From an uncultured Bacteroidales bacterium (GTDB lineage Bacteria > Bacteroidota > Bacteroidia > Bacteroidales > UBA932): 59,668 nt of DNA. The first letter of the stretch is position 1; every line of letters starts with the position of its first letter. Of this stretch, positions 33,830 to 42,788 are shown one piece after another. Below the pieces are notes generated by a model. The model worked only from the letters and a program-made list of their open reading frames with translations. It ran no database searches and was not told where the DNA came from. Location of the stretch: assembly GCA_944323445.1 (NCBI GenBank), contig CALUSM010000014.1, positions 1 through 59,668 on the forward strand, given 5' to 3'. The position numbers and the translations under genes were made by a program.

Positions 33830-35030
33830 TGTTTATGGTTTTTATGGATTTTACACGTGTGAGCTGATCGTCATAGAGCATGTACCGGCGGGCCTTGCGG
33901 ATCCATTTCTGTTCTTCCAGTTTGATATGTTCCTTGAATTCCTCTCCTGAGACAGAGCAGTCCACATATCCGCGGAGGACCTCGTCGCCAACAACCGCGG
34001 CTAGTCCCGACACATCCACATCCGCCCCTTCGGCCACCAGAACACCCAGGATGCGCAGGGCATGGGCCACTGAATGATACGGTACCCCCGGCCGCGGCAG
34101 CATCTGGAAGCCGTAACAGGGCCGTCCCTCCCACCTTCCGCAGGCAGGAGTGAATACCGTCCGGCGCAGAAAGACACCGGCGTCAGAGACTGTCTCCGCA
34201 TCGCACTTCCGCAGCCAGTCCTCCAGGCCTGGCGCTCCGAACACCTCATAGGGACGGGCGGTGCCTTCTCCCCAGCTCAGGTCAGTCCCGGAAAGCAGGA
34301 CCATGCCGCAATAGAAGTTCGATGTAAAGAGTCCCGGCACATCAGGTCTTGGAGGAATGCTCCAGGGCATGAGGTACTGGGTAGCTGGACGCACCATGAA
34401 GGAGATGATGTGCAGGGGGAACCTGGCTCCGATCTCCGAATAGAAAAGGTTGGCCAGCTCTCCCAGGGTAAGACCGTGACGATGCGGGATACCTTCCAGA
34501 CCGGCAGCGGACGAGCTGCCGGGACAGAGGGCAGTGCCCTCCACCTGGCGGCCGCAGATATTCTCCCTGTCCAGGATATACACCGACACGGACAGCCCGC
34601 TGATATGTATCATCTGGAAAATGTCGAAGAGAAGGGCCGTCATCGAATCATAACGGGATCCCGTATCCTGATACTCGACTATCAGGGCGTCCACATCCTC
34701 CAGCATTGAGGGTTCCAGGACGGAGCCGTCCTCCCATGCTGGACCGACAGGGATGAACCTGCATCCGGACATGCCGAACGCAGTCTCATACGGAACATAC
34801 CCGGAAATCCCCGGGCCGGTTGAGCCCGGGGACTTCGCGTACAGCTCTCCGAAAAGTCCGCCGGAAGGGTAGAACACCTTCCGGAGATTTCCCTTGCGGT
34901 ACAGATTCTCGAACAGATACTCCTGCCGCTCAGGATCCCAGGCCGACTGATTGCACAGCACGGCGAGACTGCCCCTGCGCAGGACGAGATCCTCCTGCCT
35001 GTCAAGCGGTGTGGTTCTGAATGAGAACAT
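33822..35030 (-). CDS. DUF1343/NamZ-like exo-beta-N-acetylmuramidase family protein
   Basis: A 402-residue protein of the family that includes NamZ, which removes terminal MurNAc from peptidoglycan fragments. Visible family motifs are LCNQSAW, DALIVEYQDTGSRYDS, YILDRENICGR (usual DRPNPLGG-like position), GIPHRHGLTLGELA, IPPRPDVPG and SGTDLSWGEGTARPYEVFGAP. Unlike most family members no signal peptide is seen; the chain starts MFSFRTTPLDRQEDLVL. It could therefore act on recycled muropeptides in the cytoplasm, or the true start could differ. It follows glmM by 3 bases, which fits amino-sugar metabolism. Confidence 0.82.
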   Translation of the reverse strand: MFSFRTTPLDRQEDLVLRRGSLAVLCNQSAWDPERQEYLFENLYRKGNLRKVFYPSGGLFGELYAKSPGSTGPGISGYVPYETAFGMSGCRFIPVGPAWEDGSVLEPSMLEDVDALIVEYQDTGSRYDSMTALLFDIFQMIHISGLSVSVYILDRENICGRQVEGTALCPGSSSAAGLEGIPHRHGLTLGELANLFYSEIGARFPLHIISFMVRPATQYLMPWSIPPRPDVPGLFTSNFYCGMVLLSGTDLSWGEGTARPYEVFGAPGLEDWLRKCDAETVSDAGVFLRRTVFTPACGRWEGRPCYGFQMLPRPGVPYHSVAHALRILGVLVAEGADVDVSGLAAVVGDEVLRGYVDCSVSGEEFKEHIKLEEQKWIRKARRYMLYDDQLTRVKSIKTINNE

Positions 35031-35033
35031 ATC

Positions 35034-36422
35034 CTATCCTATGATTTTCTCAGCGATACCTATCACCTCTGCGGCAATCTTCGCGGCCGAGGCCTCGTCG
35101 GCCGCCTCGGAGTAGACGCGGATGATGGGCTCAGTGTTGGACTTGCGCAGATGCACCCACATCTTCTCGCGGTCGAAGTCGATCTTCACTCCGTCGATGT
35201 CCGTGATGCGCTCGGATGCATAACGTTTCTTGATCTCTTCCAGTATCTTCTCTATCAGGGAGCGGTCAGAGAGCTCGATGCGGTTCTTGGATATCACATA
35301 CTGGGGCAGGCCGGCGCGCACCTCGGTCACTTTCTTGCCGGAGCGTACCAGAGAGCTCAGGAAGAGGGCCGTACCGATGAGGGCGTCGCGTCCGTAGTGC
35401 AGGTCGGGCACGATGACGCCGCCGTTGCCCTCGCCTCCGATTACAGCGCCGGTGCGTTTCATCTCGGTAGTGACGTTGACCTCGCCTACAGCCGCGGCCG
35501 TATAGGTGCAGCCACGGGCCTCCGTCACGTCGCGCAGGGCACGGGACGAGGAGAGGTTGGAAACCGTGGGACCGGGCTTTAGCGAGAGCACGTAGTCCGC
35601 TACCGAAACCAGAGTGTACTCCTCACCGAAGAACGAACCGTCCTCGCAGACAAGGGCCAGACGGTCCACGTCGGGATCCACCGCGATACCGAGGTCCGCC
35701 TTCTCCGAGGCCACGCGGGAGCACAGGTCTACAAGGTGGGACGGCAGCGGCTCAGGATTGTGGGCAAACTGCCCGGTAGGCTCGCAGTTGAGCTTCACGC
35801 ACTCCACTCCGAGCGCCTCCAGCAGGCGGGGCATGACGATGCCGCCGACCGAATTCACGGCGTCCAGCACCACCTTGAAACCGCGGGCACGGATACCCTC
35901 CGCATCCACCAGCGGGTGGGCCAGCACCGCCTGCACATGCGCGTCTGTGAAGTCCTTCTCCACATAAGAGCCCAGAGAGTCCACATCGCAGTACTCGAAG
36001 CCCTCGCGGTCGGCTATCTCCACCAGCTCAGCACCCTCGGCCGCATTGAGGAACTCCCCGTGCCCGTTGAGCAGCTTGAGGGCATTCCACTGCTTGGGAT
36101 TGTGCGAGGCAGTCAGGATGATGCCGCCGTCAGCCTTCTCGAACACAACGGCCATCTCCACCGTGGGAGTGGAGGCCAGGCCGGCGTTGACCACGTCTAT
36201 GCCGCAGGCTCTCAGGGTGCCGCATACGATCTCGTCCACCATCGGACCGGAGATACGGGCATCGCGGCCCACCACCACCTTGAGCCGGCGGCCGCTCCTG
36301 CTGCGGTGCAGCATGGAAGAGTATGCTGATACGAATTTTACAATGTCCAGTGGCGTCAGCGCCTCTCCGCAGGAGCCTCCTATGGTGCCCCTGATACCGG
36401 AGATAGATTTGATAAGTGTCAT
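35034..36422 (-). CDS. glmM: Phosphoglucosamine mutase / phosphohexomutase
   Basis: A 462-residue alpha-D-phosphohexomutase. It has the phosphoserine loop TASHNPKQWNALK, the magnesium loop DPDVDRL, the sugar-specificity loop GEGNGGVI and the phosphate-binding loop RKSNTEPIIRVY. The start MTLIKSISGIRGTIGG matches the GlmM/PgmB group of Bacteroidota. GlmM activity (glucosamine-6-P to glucosamine-1-P for UDP-GlcNAc) is the best guess; phosphomannomutase activity cannot be excluded. It lies between batE and the NamZ-like gene in the same run. Confidence 0.88.
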   Translation of the reverse strand: MTLIKSISGIRGTIGGSCGEALTPLDIVKFVSAYSSMLHRSRSGRRLKVVVGRDARISGPMVDEIVCGTLRACGIDVVNAGLASTPTVEMAVVFEKADGGIILTASHNPKQWNALKLLNGHGEFLNAAEGAELVEIADREGFEYCDVDSLGSYVEKDFTDAHVQAVLAHPLVDAEGIRARGFKVVLDAVNSVGGIVMPRLLEALGVECVKLNCEPTGQFAHNPEPLPSHLVDLCSRVASEKADLGIAVDPDVDRLALVCEDGSFFGEEYTLVSVADYVLSLKPGPTVSNLSSSRALRDVTEARGCTYTAAAVGEVNVTTEMKRTGAVIGGEGNGGVIVPDLHYGRDALIGTALFLSSLVRSGKKVTEVRAGLPQYVISKNRIELSDRSLIEKILEEIKKRYASERITDIDGVKIDFDREKMWVHLRKSNTEPIIRVYSEAADEASAAKIAAEVIGIAEKIIG

Positions 36423-36434
36423 AGCTATGAGGTT

Positions 36435-37211
36435 TTAAATAAGTTCTGCTTCATCTCCCTGCATCCATCCCTGCCGTCCGTCGGACAGCTCAATGCGGTA
36501 CCATTCCCCGAGGCTGTCCACCACCGAGACCTTAGTCCCCTCGTGCAGGATGAAAAGAGACTGGTCGGTGGAGCCTGGCGAGCTCTTTACGCTGCTCACC
36601 GGCACTGTCACCACTGCCTCGCCCGAGTCCACGACAGCCGAGCGCATGTTGAAGGCGAATACTGCTGACATCACCATGAACACCACCGCCACGACAGCCA
36701 GTGCGAAGGCCGTCTTGCGCAGTGTCAGGGACCGGCCGAAGCGGAACAGAAGCACAAGTACTGCCACGGCCAGCAGCAGAGTCAGGGACAGCCAGGCCCA
36801 TGCGTCCGAAGACAAAGTGTCCCGGAATGCCTTGAACCAGGTCAGGAGTATGAACTCGGGGACGGCCTCTATACGGTCGAGAGTCCCTTCCCTGGCTATC
36901 TCCAGGTTGACGGCCGCATCCTCGTACGAAGGGTCCAGCTTCAGGGCCTTCTCATAGTAGAGAATCGCCTTGCCGAGACGGTGTCCCAGCTTGTAGCAGC
37001 AGTTGCCCATATTGTAGTACAGGTCCGGAGAGACATAGCCGGCCTCCTCGATGGCGGAAAACCCGGACAGGGCCGCCCCGTAGTCCTCTTCCGTATAGTC
37101 ATTCACCGCCTGAGCCCAGAGCGAGTCCACATCCTGGGCCACCGCCGTCATCACAGAGACGGCCAGCACCAGAGCGGCGGTCATCATTCTTATCATCGTC
37201 TTCATACTCAA
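36435..37211 (-). CDS. batE: BatE-like protein: TPR repeats, two membrane segments and SH3-like domain
   Basis: A 258-residue protein with a signal peptide (to about residue 25), two tetratricopeptide repeats (GNCCYKLGHRLGKAILYYEKALKLDP), two membrane helices at about 135-155 and 165-185, and a C-terminal bacterial SH3-type domain (TVPVSSVKSSPGS ... GTKVSVVDSLGEWYRIELSDGRQGW in short blocks). It is the last bat gene and overlaps batD by 4 bases. Bat proteins form envelope complexes linked to aerotolerance in Bacteroides fragilis. Confidence 0.83.
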   Translation of the reverse strand: MSMKTMIRMMTAALVLAVSVMTAVAQDVDSLWAQAVNDYTEEDYGAALSGFSAIEEAGYVSPDLYYNMGNCCYKLGHRLGKAILYYEKALKLDPSYEDAAVNLEIAREGTLDRIEAVPEFILLTWFKAFRDTLSSDAWAWLSLTLLLAVAVLVLLFRFGRSLTLRKTAFALAVVAVVFMVMSAVFAFNMRSAVVDSGEAVVTVPVSSVKSSPGSTDQSLFILHEGTKVSVVDSLGEWYRIELSDGRQGWMQGDEAELI

Positions 37212-39016
37212 CTTTCTATTTCTGAAATTACCTTAACCGCCTGCTGATAGTGATTCTCCATGGCCTCGGAACCGGAGGAGGGCGCATAGCGGGCATACTC
37301 GCAGGCATCGAGAATGCCGTTCAGTTCCTCGATCACGGCCTCGTCCTTGCCGCGTGCACGGAGCTCCTCCCCTATCCTCTCCCGGGTCAGGTCCGCCACG
37401 GGCAGCATCAGCTTGTCGGAGATGTAGCCGTGCAGGGCCTTGTGCAGCTCCTCGTAGAACGCGCTGTAAAGTCCCTGCCGGAGAAATGCCGAGGCGTTCT
37501 TCAGACGGGCGCGGGCCACCTTCAGGGCCTTGCGGTTGCGGGTGCCGGCCACATCGCTGCGACGGGCTATGCTTCGGCTCAGGAGAATCCACACGGCAAC
37601 CGTTGCCAGGACTATCACAATCGGGACAATGAGCATCGCCGGAGAGGAGACCATCATCCGTCCTGCCTTCTTCAGGCGGGGAACGGTAGAGATAAAACGG
37701 ATATCCTCCCCGAGGCTCTCGACACTCCGCTTGCTCACTCCGGAGGGAATGACGGCCGCATCGGTGCGGGTGCCCTCGCCCACCTTAAGGCGGAGAGGAC
37801 CGGAGGAGAGGGTACGGTAGCGTCCCGCCTCTATGTCGTAGTAGGTAAATTCCACCGGGTCGATATCGAATACTCCCGGTGCCCTTGGAATGAAAGGATA
37901 CTCGAATGTCAGGGTACCGGTGGAGCCGGAAGCTCCGGTGGTAATATCATCGGTCTTGCGCACATCGTAGGCCTCGAAGTCGGAGGGGAGGCGTACCCCG
38001 GGAACATCCACCAGATTGATGTTGCCGGTACCGGATATGACCACTTTCAGGGCTGTGGCCTCATGTGCCGCCACACTGTCCCGGTCAAAGCCGGCCACCA
38101 GCCTGAAACTGCCCACTCCTCCGGTGAAGGAGGCAGGGGCACCGGCAGGCAGGGCCGATACGCTGACAGTAACCGGATCGCTGGCCACCCGCTTGCGTAT
38201 CGTCTGGTAAGAGCTGAAGAAATCGTCGAAAATGGAACGCGGTCCGGCGGACTCGGCCCGTACCTGCAGCAGGCACACCAGTTCCGCGGGGTCGACGGTC
38301 AGGGTCCCGGTCTGCTGGGGCAGAAGCATGTAGCGGCGCAGAAGAGCCGCGTTGTACACCTGCCCGTTGTAGTTCTCACGGACAAACTGGATATTCTGCG
38401 GAGCGTCTATCTCCTGGCTCCAGAATCCGTCGAAGGTAGGGAAGCGCACGTCCTCGAAACCGCTGATGGCCGACGACTGCACATAGAGCTTGAGGGTAAC
38501 GATAACCGGTTCTCCTACCACCGCACGGGTCTTGCTGACAGTCATGCGCAGCATCAGGTCATCCCCAGCCCTCTGAGTCTGTCCGGAGGCGGAAGAGCCC
38601 TGATCCGGCACCGCGCCCTTGACAGCCTCCACCGTTCTGGGCTCCGAGCTGTATGTCTCCCTGCCTATCCGCACCGAAGCCGGGGCTATCGTCACCTTGC
38701 CCTCCTGCAGAGCCCTCACGGTATAGGTGTAGCTGTGCGTATGCGTTGTAGAGCTCTGCCCGTTGATACTCTGAAAGCTGGTAGAAGTGGACGAGACCGG
38801 TCCGGCGAGCACTTCCAGCCCCTCGAATGAAGGAGGAGTGAAGTCCGACACCTTGCCGCCCTCGTAAGAAGCCGTAAAGACCACCCTGAATATCTCATCG
38901 GTTGAGACCACGGCAGGCGCGTCCACCGTAAAGCTGTTCTGGGCCGCCGCAGTCAGGGAGCAGAGCACCGCCATTACCGCGGCAGCCGTCGTTTTTCTGA
39001 ATTGTCCTATACTCAT
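37208..39016 (-). CDS. batD: BatD: oxygen-tolerance protein
   Basis: A 602-residue periplasmic protein with a signal peptide (to about residue 25), repeated immunoglobulin-like BatD beta domains (EIFRVVFTASYEG, GEPVIVTLKLYVQSS, ALKVVISGTGNINLVDVPGV), a membrane helix near residues 455-475 (MLIVPIVIVLATVAVWILL) and a cytoplasmic helical tail of ~125 residues. It lies between the batB/C fusion and batE with a 1-base gap or overlap on either side, so one message is likely. Confidence 0.9.
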   Translation of the reverse strand: MSIGQFRKTTAAAVMAVLCSLTAAAQNSFTVDAPAVVSTDEIFRVVFTASYEGGKVSDFTPPSFEGLEVLAGPVSSTSTSFQSINGQSSTTHTHSYTYTVRALQEGKVTIAPASVRIGRETYSSEPRTVEAVKGAVPDQGSSASGQTQRAGDDLMLRMTVSKTRAVVGEPVIVTLKLYVQSSAISGFEDVRFPTFDGFWSQEIDAPQNIQFVRENYNGQVYNAALLRRYMLLPQQTGTLTVDPAELVCLLQVRAESAGPRSIFDDFFSSYQTIRKRVASDPVTVSVSALPAGAPASFTGGVGSFRLVAGFDRDSVAAHEATALKVVISGTGNINLVDVPGVRLPSDFEAYDVRKTDDITTGASGSTGTLTFEYPFIPRAPGVFDIDPVEFTYYDIEAGRYRTLSSGPLRLKVGEGTRTDAAVIPSGVSKRSVESLGEDIRFISTVPRLKKAGRMMVSSPAMLIVPIVIVLATVAVWILLSRSIARRSDVAGTRNRKALKVARARLKNASAFLRQGLYSAFYEELHKALHGYISDKLMLPVADLTRERIGEELRARGKDEAVIEELNGILDACEYARYAPSSGSEAMENHYQQAVKVISEIES

Positions 39017-39017
39017 T

Positions 39018-40745
39018 TTACCAATTTTTCTCCTTCTCTTTTGATTTCTCCTTCAGGGCCTTGGCCTTCTTGACCTTGTCCTGGGTCTGCTTCTCCTTGT
39101 CCTCTATGGCCTGGAGCATCTGCTGGGCGGCCTGAGGGGAGATCTGCGGCTGGTCCTGCTGTGGCTGGTCCTGCTGTTGTTGCTGCTGGTCCTGGTCCTG
39201 ATCGTTCTGCTTATCGTTGTTCTGATCCTGATTCTGCTGATCCTGATCCTGGTTCTGGTCCTGCTGCTGTTGCTGCTGATTCTGACTCTGCTGGTTCTGC
39301 TGCTGGTCCTTCAGCATCTTCTGGGCGTAGGCCAGATTGGACTTGGTCTCGAAGTTGTCCGGCTCCAGACGGAGGGACTCCTTGAAGGCCTCTACCGCCT
39401 CCTGGTATTTCTTCTGCTTGAGGGCCAGATTGCCGCTGTTGTGGAAGTAGTCCGAGGCCTTGGAGGGCGAGAGATTTTTCAGAGTATCACCCAGGTCCTT
39501 GAAGTACAGCTCCGCCTCGTTGTAGCTCTCCGCCTTGTAGAGGGCATTGCCCAGATTGTATCTGGCCGCAACCGAAGCCGAATCGGCTATCAGGGCCCGC
39601 TTATATTCTATCTCAGCCTCCCGATACTGTCCGTTTTTGAAATCCTTGTTGCCGGCGCGGACCTCCGAGCGGTCGCTCTGGGCCGGAAGGGCTGCCGGAG
39701 AGAACACCAGAAGGGCCGCGGCCACTGTCAGGACCTTACCGCTGCGGCCGAAAAGGCTCCTGCGGTTGCGGGTATCCGACATGAAGAACTCCAACAGGAG
39801 AAACACCAGCGCTATTGCAAAAAAGTACATATACTGTTCGTCAAATTCTTCAAATACTACGGACTGGAACTCCTTGTCCTGGAGCGTGCGGATCTCGTCG
39901 ATGACGGGATTGAGGCCGAACTCACTATTGCCCGCCCTCACGTAGAGGCCCTGTCCTGCGGAAGCGATGTCCCTGAGGGTCTGCTCGTCCAGACGGGTCA
40001 CGACGATATTGCCGTCCTTGTCCTTGAGCAGGCCGCCGTCCATCGGGATGGGCTTGCCCTCGGGGGAGCCTACTCCTATGCAGAATACCCTCGCCCCCAT
40101 GTCCACAGCATCACGTGCGGCTGCCACGGGATCATCCTCATGGTTCTCACCGTCGGTAATCAGGATGATGGCCCGACTGTGCTCGCTCTCGGAGGTGAAG
40201 CCTCGGATGGCGGTCCGGATGGCCTCGCCCAGAGCGGTACCCTGCACGGGCACGGACTCGGTGGTAATCGAGTTGAGGAATATCTTGGCCGAAACGTAGT
40301 CGGAAGTGATGGGCAGCTGGACGAAGGACTCGCCGGCGAAGATAATCAGGCCGATACGGTCGCCCTGCAGCTCGTCCACCAGTTTCGAGATGGCCAGTTT
40401 GGCCCGCTCCAGGCGGTTGGGCGAATAGTCCTCGGCCAGCATGGAGTTGGAGACGTCGAGCACGACCATGATCTCCGCTCCCTTGATCTGCCTCTCCTTG
40501 AGAGTGGCTCCGATCTGAGGCCTGGCCATGCCTATGGCCAGGAAAAACATGGCAATGGAGAGAAGAGTCAGCTTCGCCCAGCCCTTGCGGCGGGGCACCT
40601 CGGGCGTGAGCCGCGCCACCAGTTCCGGGTCTCCGAAACGGGCGATCCTCCTCCTTCTGATACGGCGCATCAGCCAGTATGCTATGAACATCAGGGGTAT
40701 CAGCAGTATCAGCAGCAGATACCCGCCTTGTGCCAAATATATCAT
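39018..40745 (-). CDS. batB: Fused BatB-BatC: von Willebrand A protein joined to a TPR protein with Q/D/N-rich tail
   Basis: A single 575-residue frame that combines two proteins usually encoded separately. Residues 1-~330 are BatB: N-terminal membrane helices, a VWA domain with the metal site DVSNS, and a membrane helix YMYFFAIALVFLLLEFF near 310. Residues ~330-575 are BatC: an internal hydrophobic stretch VLTVAAALLVFSPAALPAQS that still looks like a signal peptide, three TPR repeats, a stretch at about 480-534 made almost only of Gln, Asp and Asn, and a lysine/glutamate-rich end. No stop or frame break occurs at the join. BatA and BatB VWA domains are thought to work with MoxR ATPases. Confidence 0.88.
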   Translation of the reverse strand: MIYLAQGGYLLLILLIPLMFIAYWLMRRIRRRRIARFGDPELVARLTPEVPRRKGWAKLTLLSIAMFFLAIGMARPQIGATLKERQIKGAEIMVVLDVSNSMLAEDYSPNRLERAKLAISKLVDELQGDRIGLIIFAGESFVQLPITSDYVSAKIFLNSITTESVPVQGTALGEAIRTAIRGFTSESEHSRAIILITDGENHEDDPVAAARDAVDMGARVFCIGVGSPEGKPIPMDGGLLKDKDGNIVVTRLDEQTLRDIASAGQGLYVRAGNSEFGLNPVIDEIRTLQDKEFQSVVFEEFDEQYMYFFAIALVFLLLEFFMSDTRNRRSLFGRSGKVLTVAAALLVFSPAALPAQSDRSEVRAGNKDFKNGQYREAEIEYKRALIADSASVAARYNLGNALYKAESYNEAELYFKDLGDTLKNLSPSKASDYFHNSGNLALKQKKYQEAVEAFKESLRLEPDNFETKSNLAYAQKMLKDQQQNQQSQNQQQQQQDQNQDQDQQNQDQNNDKQNDQDQDQQQQQQDQPQQDQPQISPQAAQQMLQAIEDKEKQTQDKVKKAKALKEKSKEKEKNW

Positions 40746-41737
40746 GCTATCCTCCTTGCTGCAAAAATTCTCAAAATTATCTCAAGCAGGAACGCGGCCA
40801 GGGCCCATACGGCGAAACGGCCGAATTCCTCGGTATAGACGGGGAAGGAGTCGACGGTAATCCTGACCTTCTCCATCTCGTTGATCTCTCCGTAGATCTG
40901 CAGGAGCTTGGTGTTGTCGGTGGCCCGGAAGTAGGAGCCACCGGTCTGTTCGGCTATCTGCTCCAGCAGTTTCTCGTCTATCTCCACGGGGATGTTCTGC
41001 ACCTGTACTCCGAAGGGAGTCATCACGGGATAAGGCGCGGTGCCCATGGCTCCCACTCCTATCGTGTAGACGCGGACCCCATAAGTCTTGGCTATCTCTG
41101 CCGCAGTCAGGGGGGCAATCTCACCGCGGTTGTTTACTCCGTCCGTAAGCAGAATTACCACGCGGCTCTTGGCCTGGGAGTCCTTCAGGCGGGCCACAGC
41201 ATTGGCCAGGCCGTTGCCTATCGCGGTACCGTCGTCTATCAGGCCGCACTCTATCTCCTTGATGAGGTTGATCAGGGTGGCCCGGTCGGTGGTCAAGGGC
41301 GACTGAGTGTAGCTCTCGCCGGCGAAGACCACCACTCCGATACGGTCAGAAGGCCGCTGGGAGATGAACTCTATGGCTATGTTCTTGGCCGCCTCGATAC
41401 GGTCGGGGGTGAAGTCCCTGGCCAGCATACTGGTGGACACGTCCAGGGCCAGGACGATATCGATACCCTCAGTGTCGGTTTTACTGACGTCGGAAGAACT
41501 GCGGGGACGGGCCATGGCCACTATCAGCAGGGCCACTGCTACCAGCCTCAGCACTGCCGGCAGATGGCGGAGAACCCTGGCCAGGCCCGCGCTGGCAGCG
41601 GAGAACGGAGCCGCGGTGGACATGGCCACATACGGCCGGCGGCGCCGCACCTGCTTCCACACGTACCAGGCGGCCATCGGGATGAGCAGAAGTTCCAGCC
41701 ACAGCACCCACGGATATTCGAAGAAGAGGTTATTCAT
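40742..41737 (-). CDS. batA: BatA: von Willebrand factor A domain membrane protein
   Basis: A 331-residue protein from the ATG at 41737 (MNNLFFEYPWVLWLELLLIPM; longer versions overlap the upstream gene and begin with an arginine-rich stretch). It has two N-terminal membrane helices, a VWA domain with the metal-binding DVSTS and the later threonine/aspartate ligands, and a C-terminal membrane helix (FAVWALAAFLLEIILRIF). It overlaps the batB/C start by 4 bases and the upstream gene stop by 8. Confidence 0.9.
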   Translation of the reverse strand: MNNLFFEYPWVLWLELLLIPMAAWYVWKQVRRRRPYVAMSTAAPFSAASAGLARVLRHLPAVLRLVAVALLIVAMARPRSSSDVSKTDTEGIDIVLALDVSTSMLARDFTPDRIEAAKNIAIEFISQRPSDRIGVVVFAGESYTQSPLTTDRATLINLIKEIECGLIDDGTAIGNGLANAVARLKDSQAKSRVVILLTDGVNNRGEIAPLTAAEIAKTYGVRVYTIGVGAMGTAPYPVMTPFGVQVQNIPVEIDEKLLEQIAEQTGGSYFRATDNTKLLQIYGEINEMEKVRITVDSFPVYTEEFGRFAVWALAAFLLEIILRIFAARRIA

Positions 41738-42758
41738 CGCCCTGCCCTCCTGTCTTTCCGGTGCCCTCCGTCCGGTTCTTTCCCGGCTGCGGGACCGGCT
41801 TCTCCGCATCGGCTTCCAACTCCTGCAAGAATGTGTCGTTGACGAAGCGCACCGCTACGGGCACAGCGTTCTCATTCTCCGACTCGGAGGCCGTGTACTT
41901 GGCGAACTTGACCAGATCGGCCGTACCGAAGAGGTCCTTGAGCGACTCATAATCCGAGGGCTGGATGTCCTTTACGGAAAGATCCACCAGAATCTCCCCG
42001 GATGTACGCTCTATTGTCTTGACGCCGAAACGCTTTTCTATGTAGACACGAAGGGTGTCGGTAATCTCGGTGTAGTACTGCTTCTGGTTACCGGTCTGCC
42101 AGAGTTTCTCGCCCCGGATGCGGTCCAGATCGCGAAGGGCCACGATGTGGGGCGGATCCTGCGGCGTCGGCTTGCCGAAGAGGGGACGGTTCCTCTGCCT
42201 GCGGACTATCAGCCGCCATACCGCTATGACTATAGCCACCAGGACAATACCTCCGGCCACCCACGGCAGCACCTCCGCAAAGGTCACCGGGTAGCGGAAC
42301 TGCGGCCGGATGTCGTACATCTCGTAAGTCGTGGTGTCAATGGGTATCGTGGTCACTTCCAGAGGCACCTCCGGCAGACGGAGGGTATCCACGGCCTCCT
42401 CGCCCCTGTAGACATAGACCACCAGGGGAGGCAGGACGTAGCTGCCGCTGTCGAAGGAGGTGATGACGGCACGGGTCTGCACACGGGAGAAGTCCCGGCC
42501 CCGGTCCACCGTGTCTACCGTGAAGTCCCCTATCAGCTCGACCCCGGGCACCACGTAGCCCGACATCGAGTCTATCCTGACGGACATGCCGCGGGGCACC
42601 TGCATCTCGGAGGTCCACTCAATCTGGTCCCCTATCAGGATAGTGTCCCGGGACACTCCGGCCGAGACTATCTCCTGTGCCCCGGCCCTTAGAACGGAGA
42701 GGATCAGCAGTGCCGAGGTCATGGCCATTATGTGTGATATTCTGTATCTCTGTCTCAT
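41730..42758 (-). CDS. Bat-operon membrane protein of unknown function
   Basis: A 342-residue protein found between DUF58 and batA. It has a signal peptide (SALLILSVLRAGA), a BatD-like beta domain (DTILIGDQIEWTSEM, FDSGSYVLPPLVVYVY), one membrane helix near residues 165-185 (VLPWVAGGIVLVAIVIAVWRL) and a cytoplasmic helical part that resembles the tails of BatD-type proteins (YYTEITDTLRVYIEKRFG, ERTSGEILVDL). It probably takes part in the same envelope complex. Confidence 0.75.
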   Translation of the reverse strand: MRQRYRISHIMAMTSALLILSVLRAGAQEIVSAGVSRDTILIGDQIEWTSEMQVPRGMSVRIDSMSGYVVPGVELIGDFTVDTVDRGRDFSRVQTRAVITSFDSGSYVLPPLVVYVYRGEEAVDTLRLPEVPLEVTTIPIDTTTYEMYDIRPQFRYPVTFAEVLPWVAGGIVLVAIVIAVWRLIVRRQRNRPLFGKPTPQDPPHIVALRDLDRIRGEKLWQTGNQKQYYTEITDTLRVYIEKRFGVKTIERTSGEILVDLSVKDIQPSDYESLKDLFGTADLVKFAKYTASESENENAVPVAVRFVNDTFLQELEADAEKPVPQPGKNRTEGTGKTGGQGDE

Positions 42759-42788
42759 ATTCTGTTTTCTATATTCTGTCCTTTCCCT

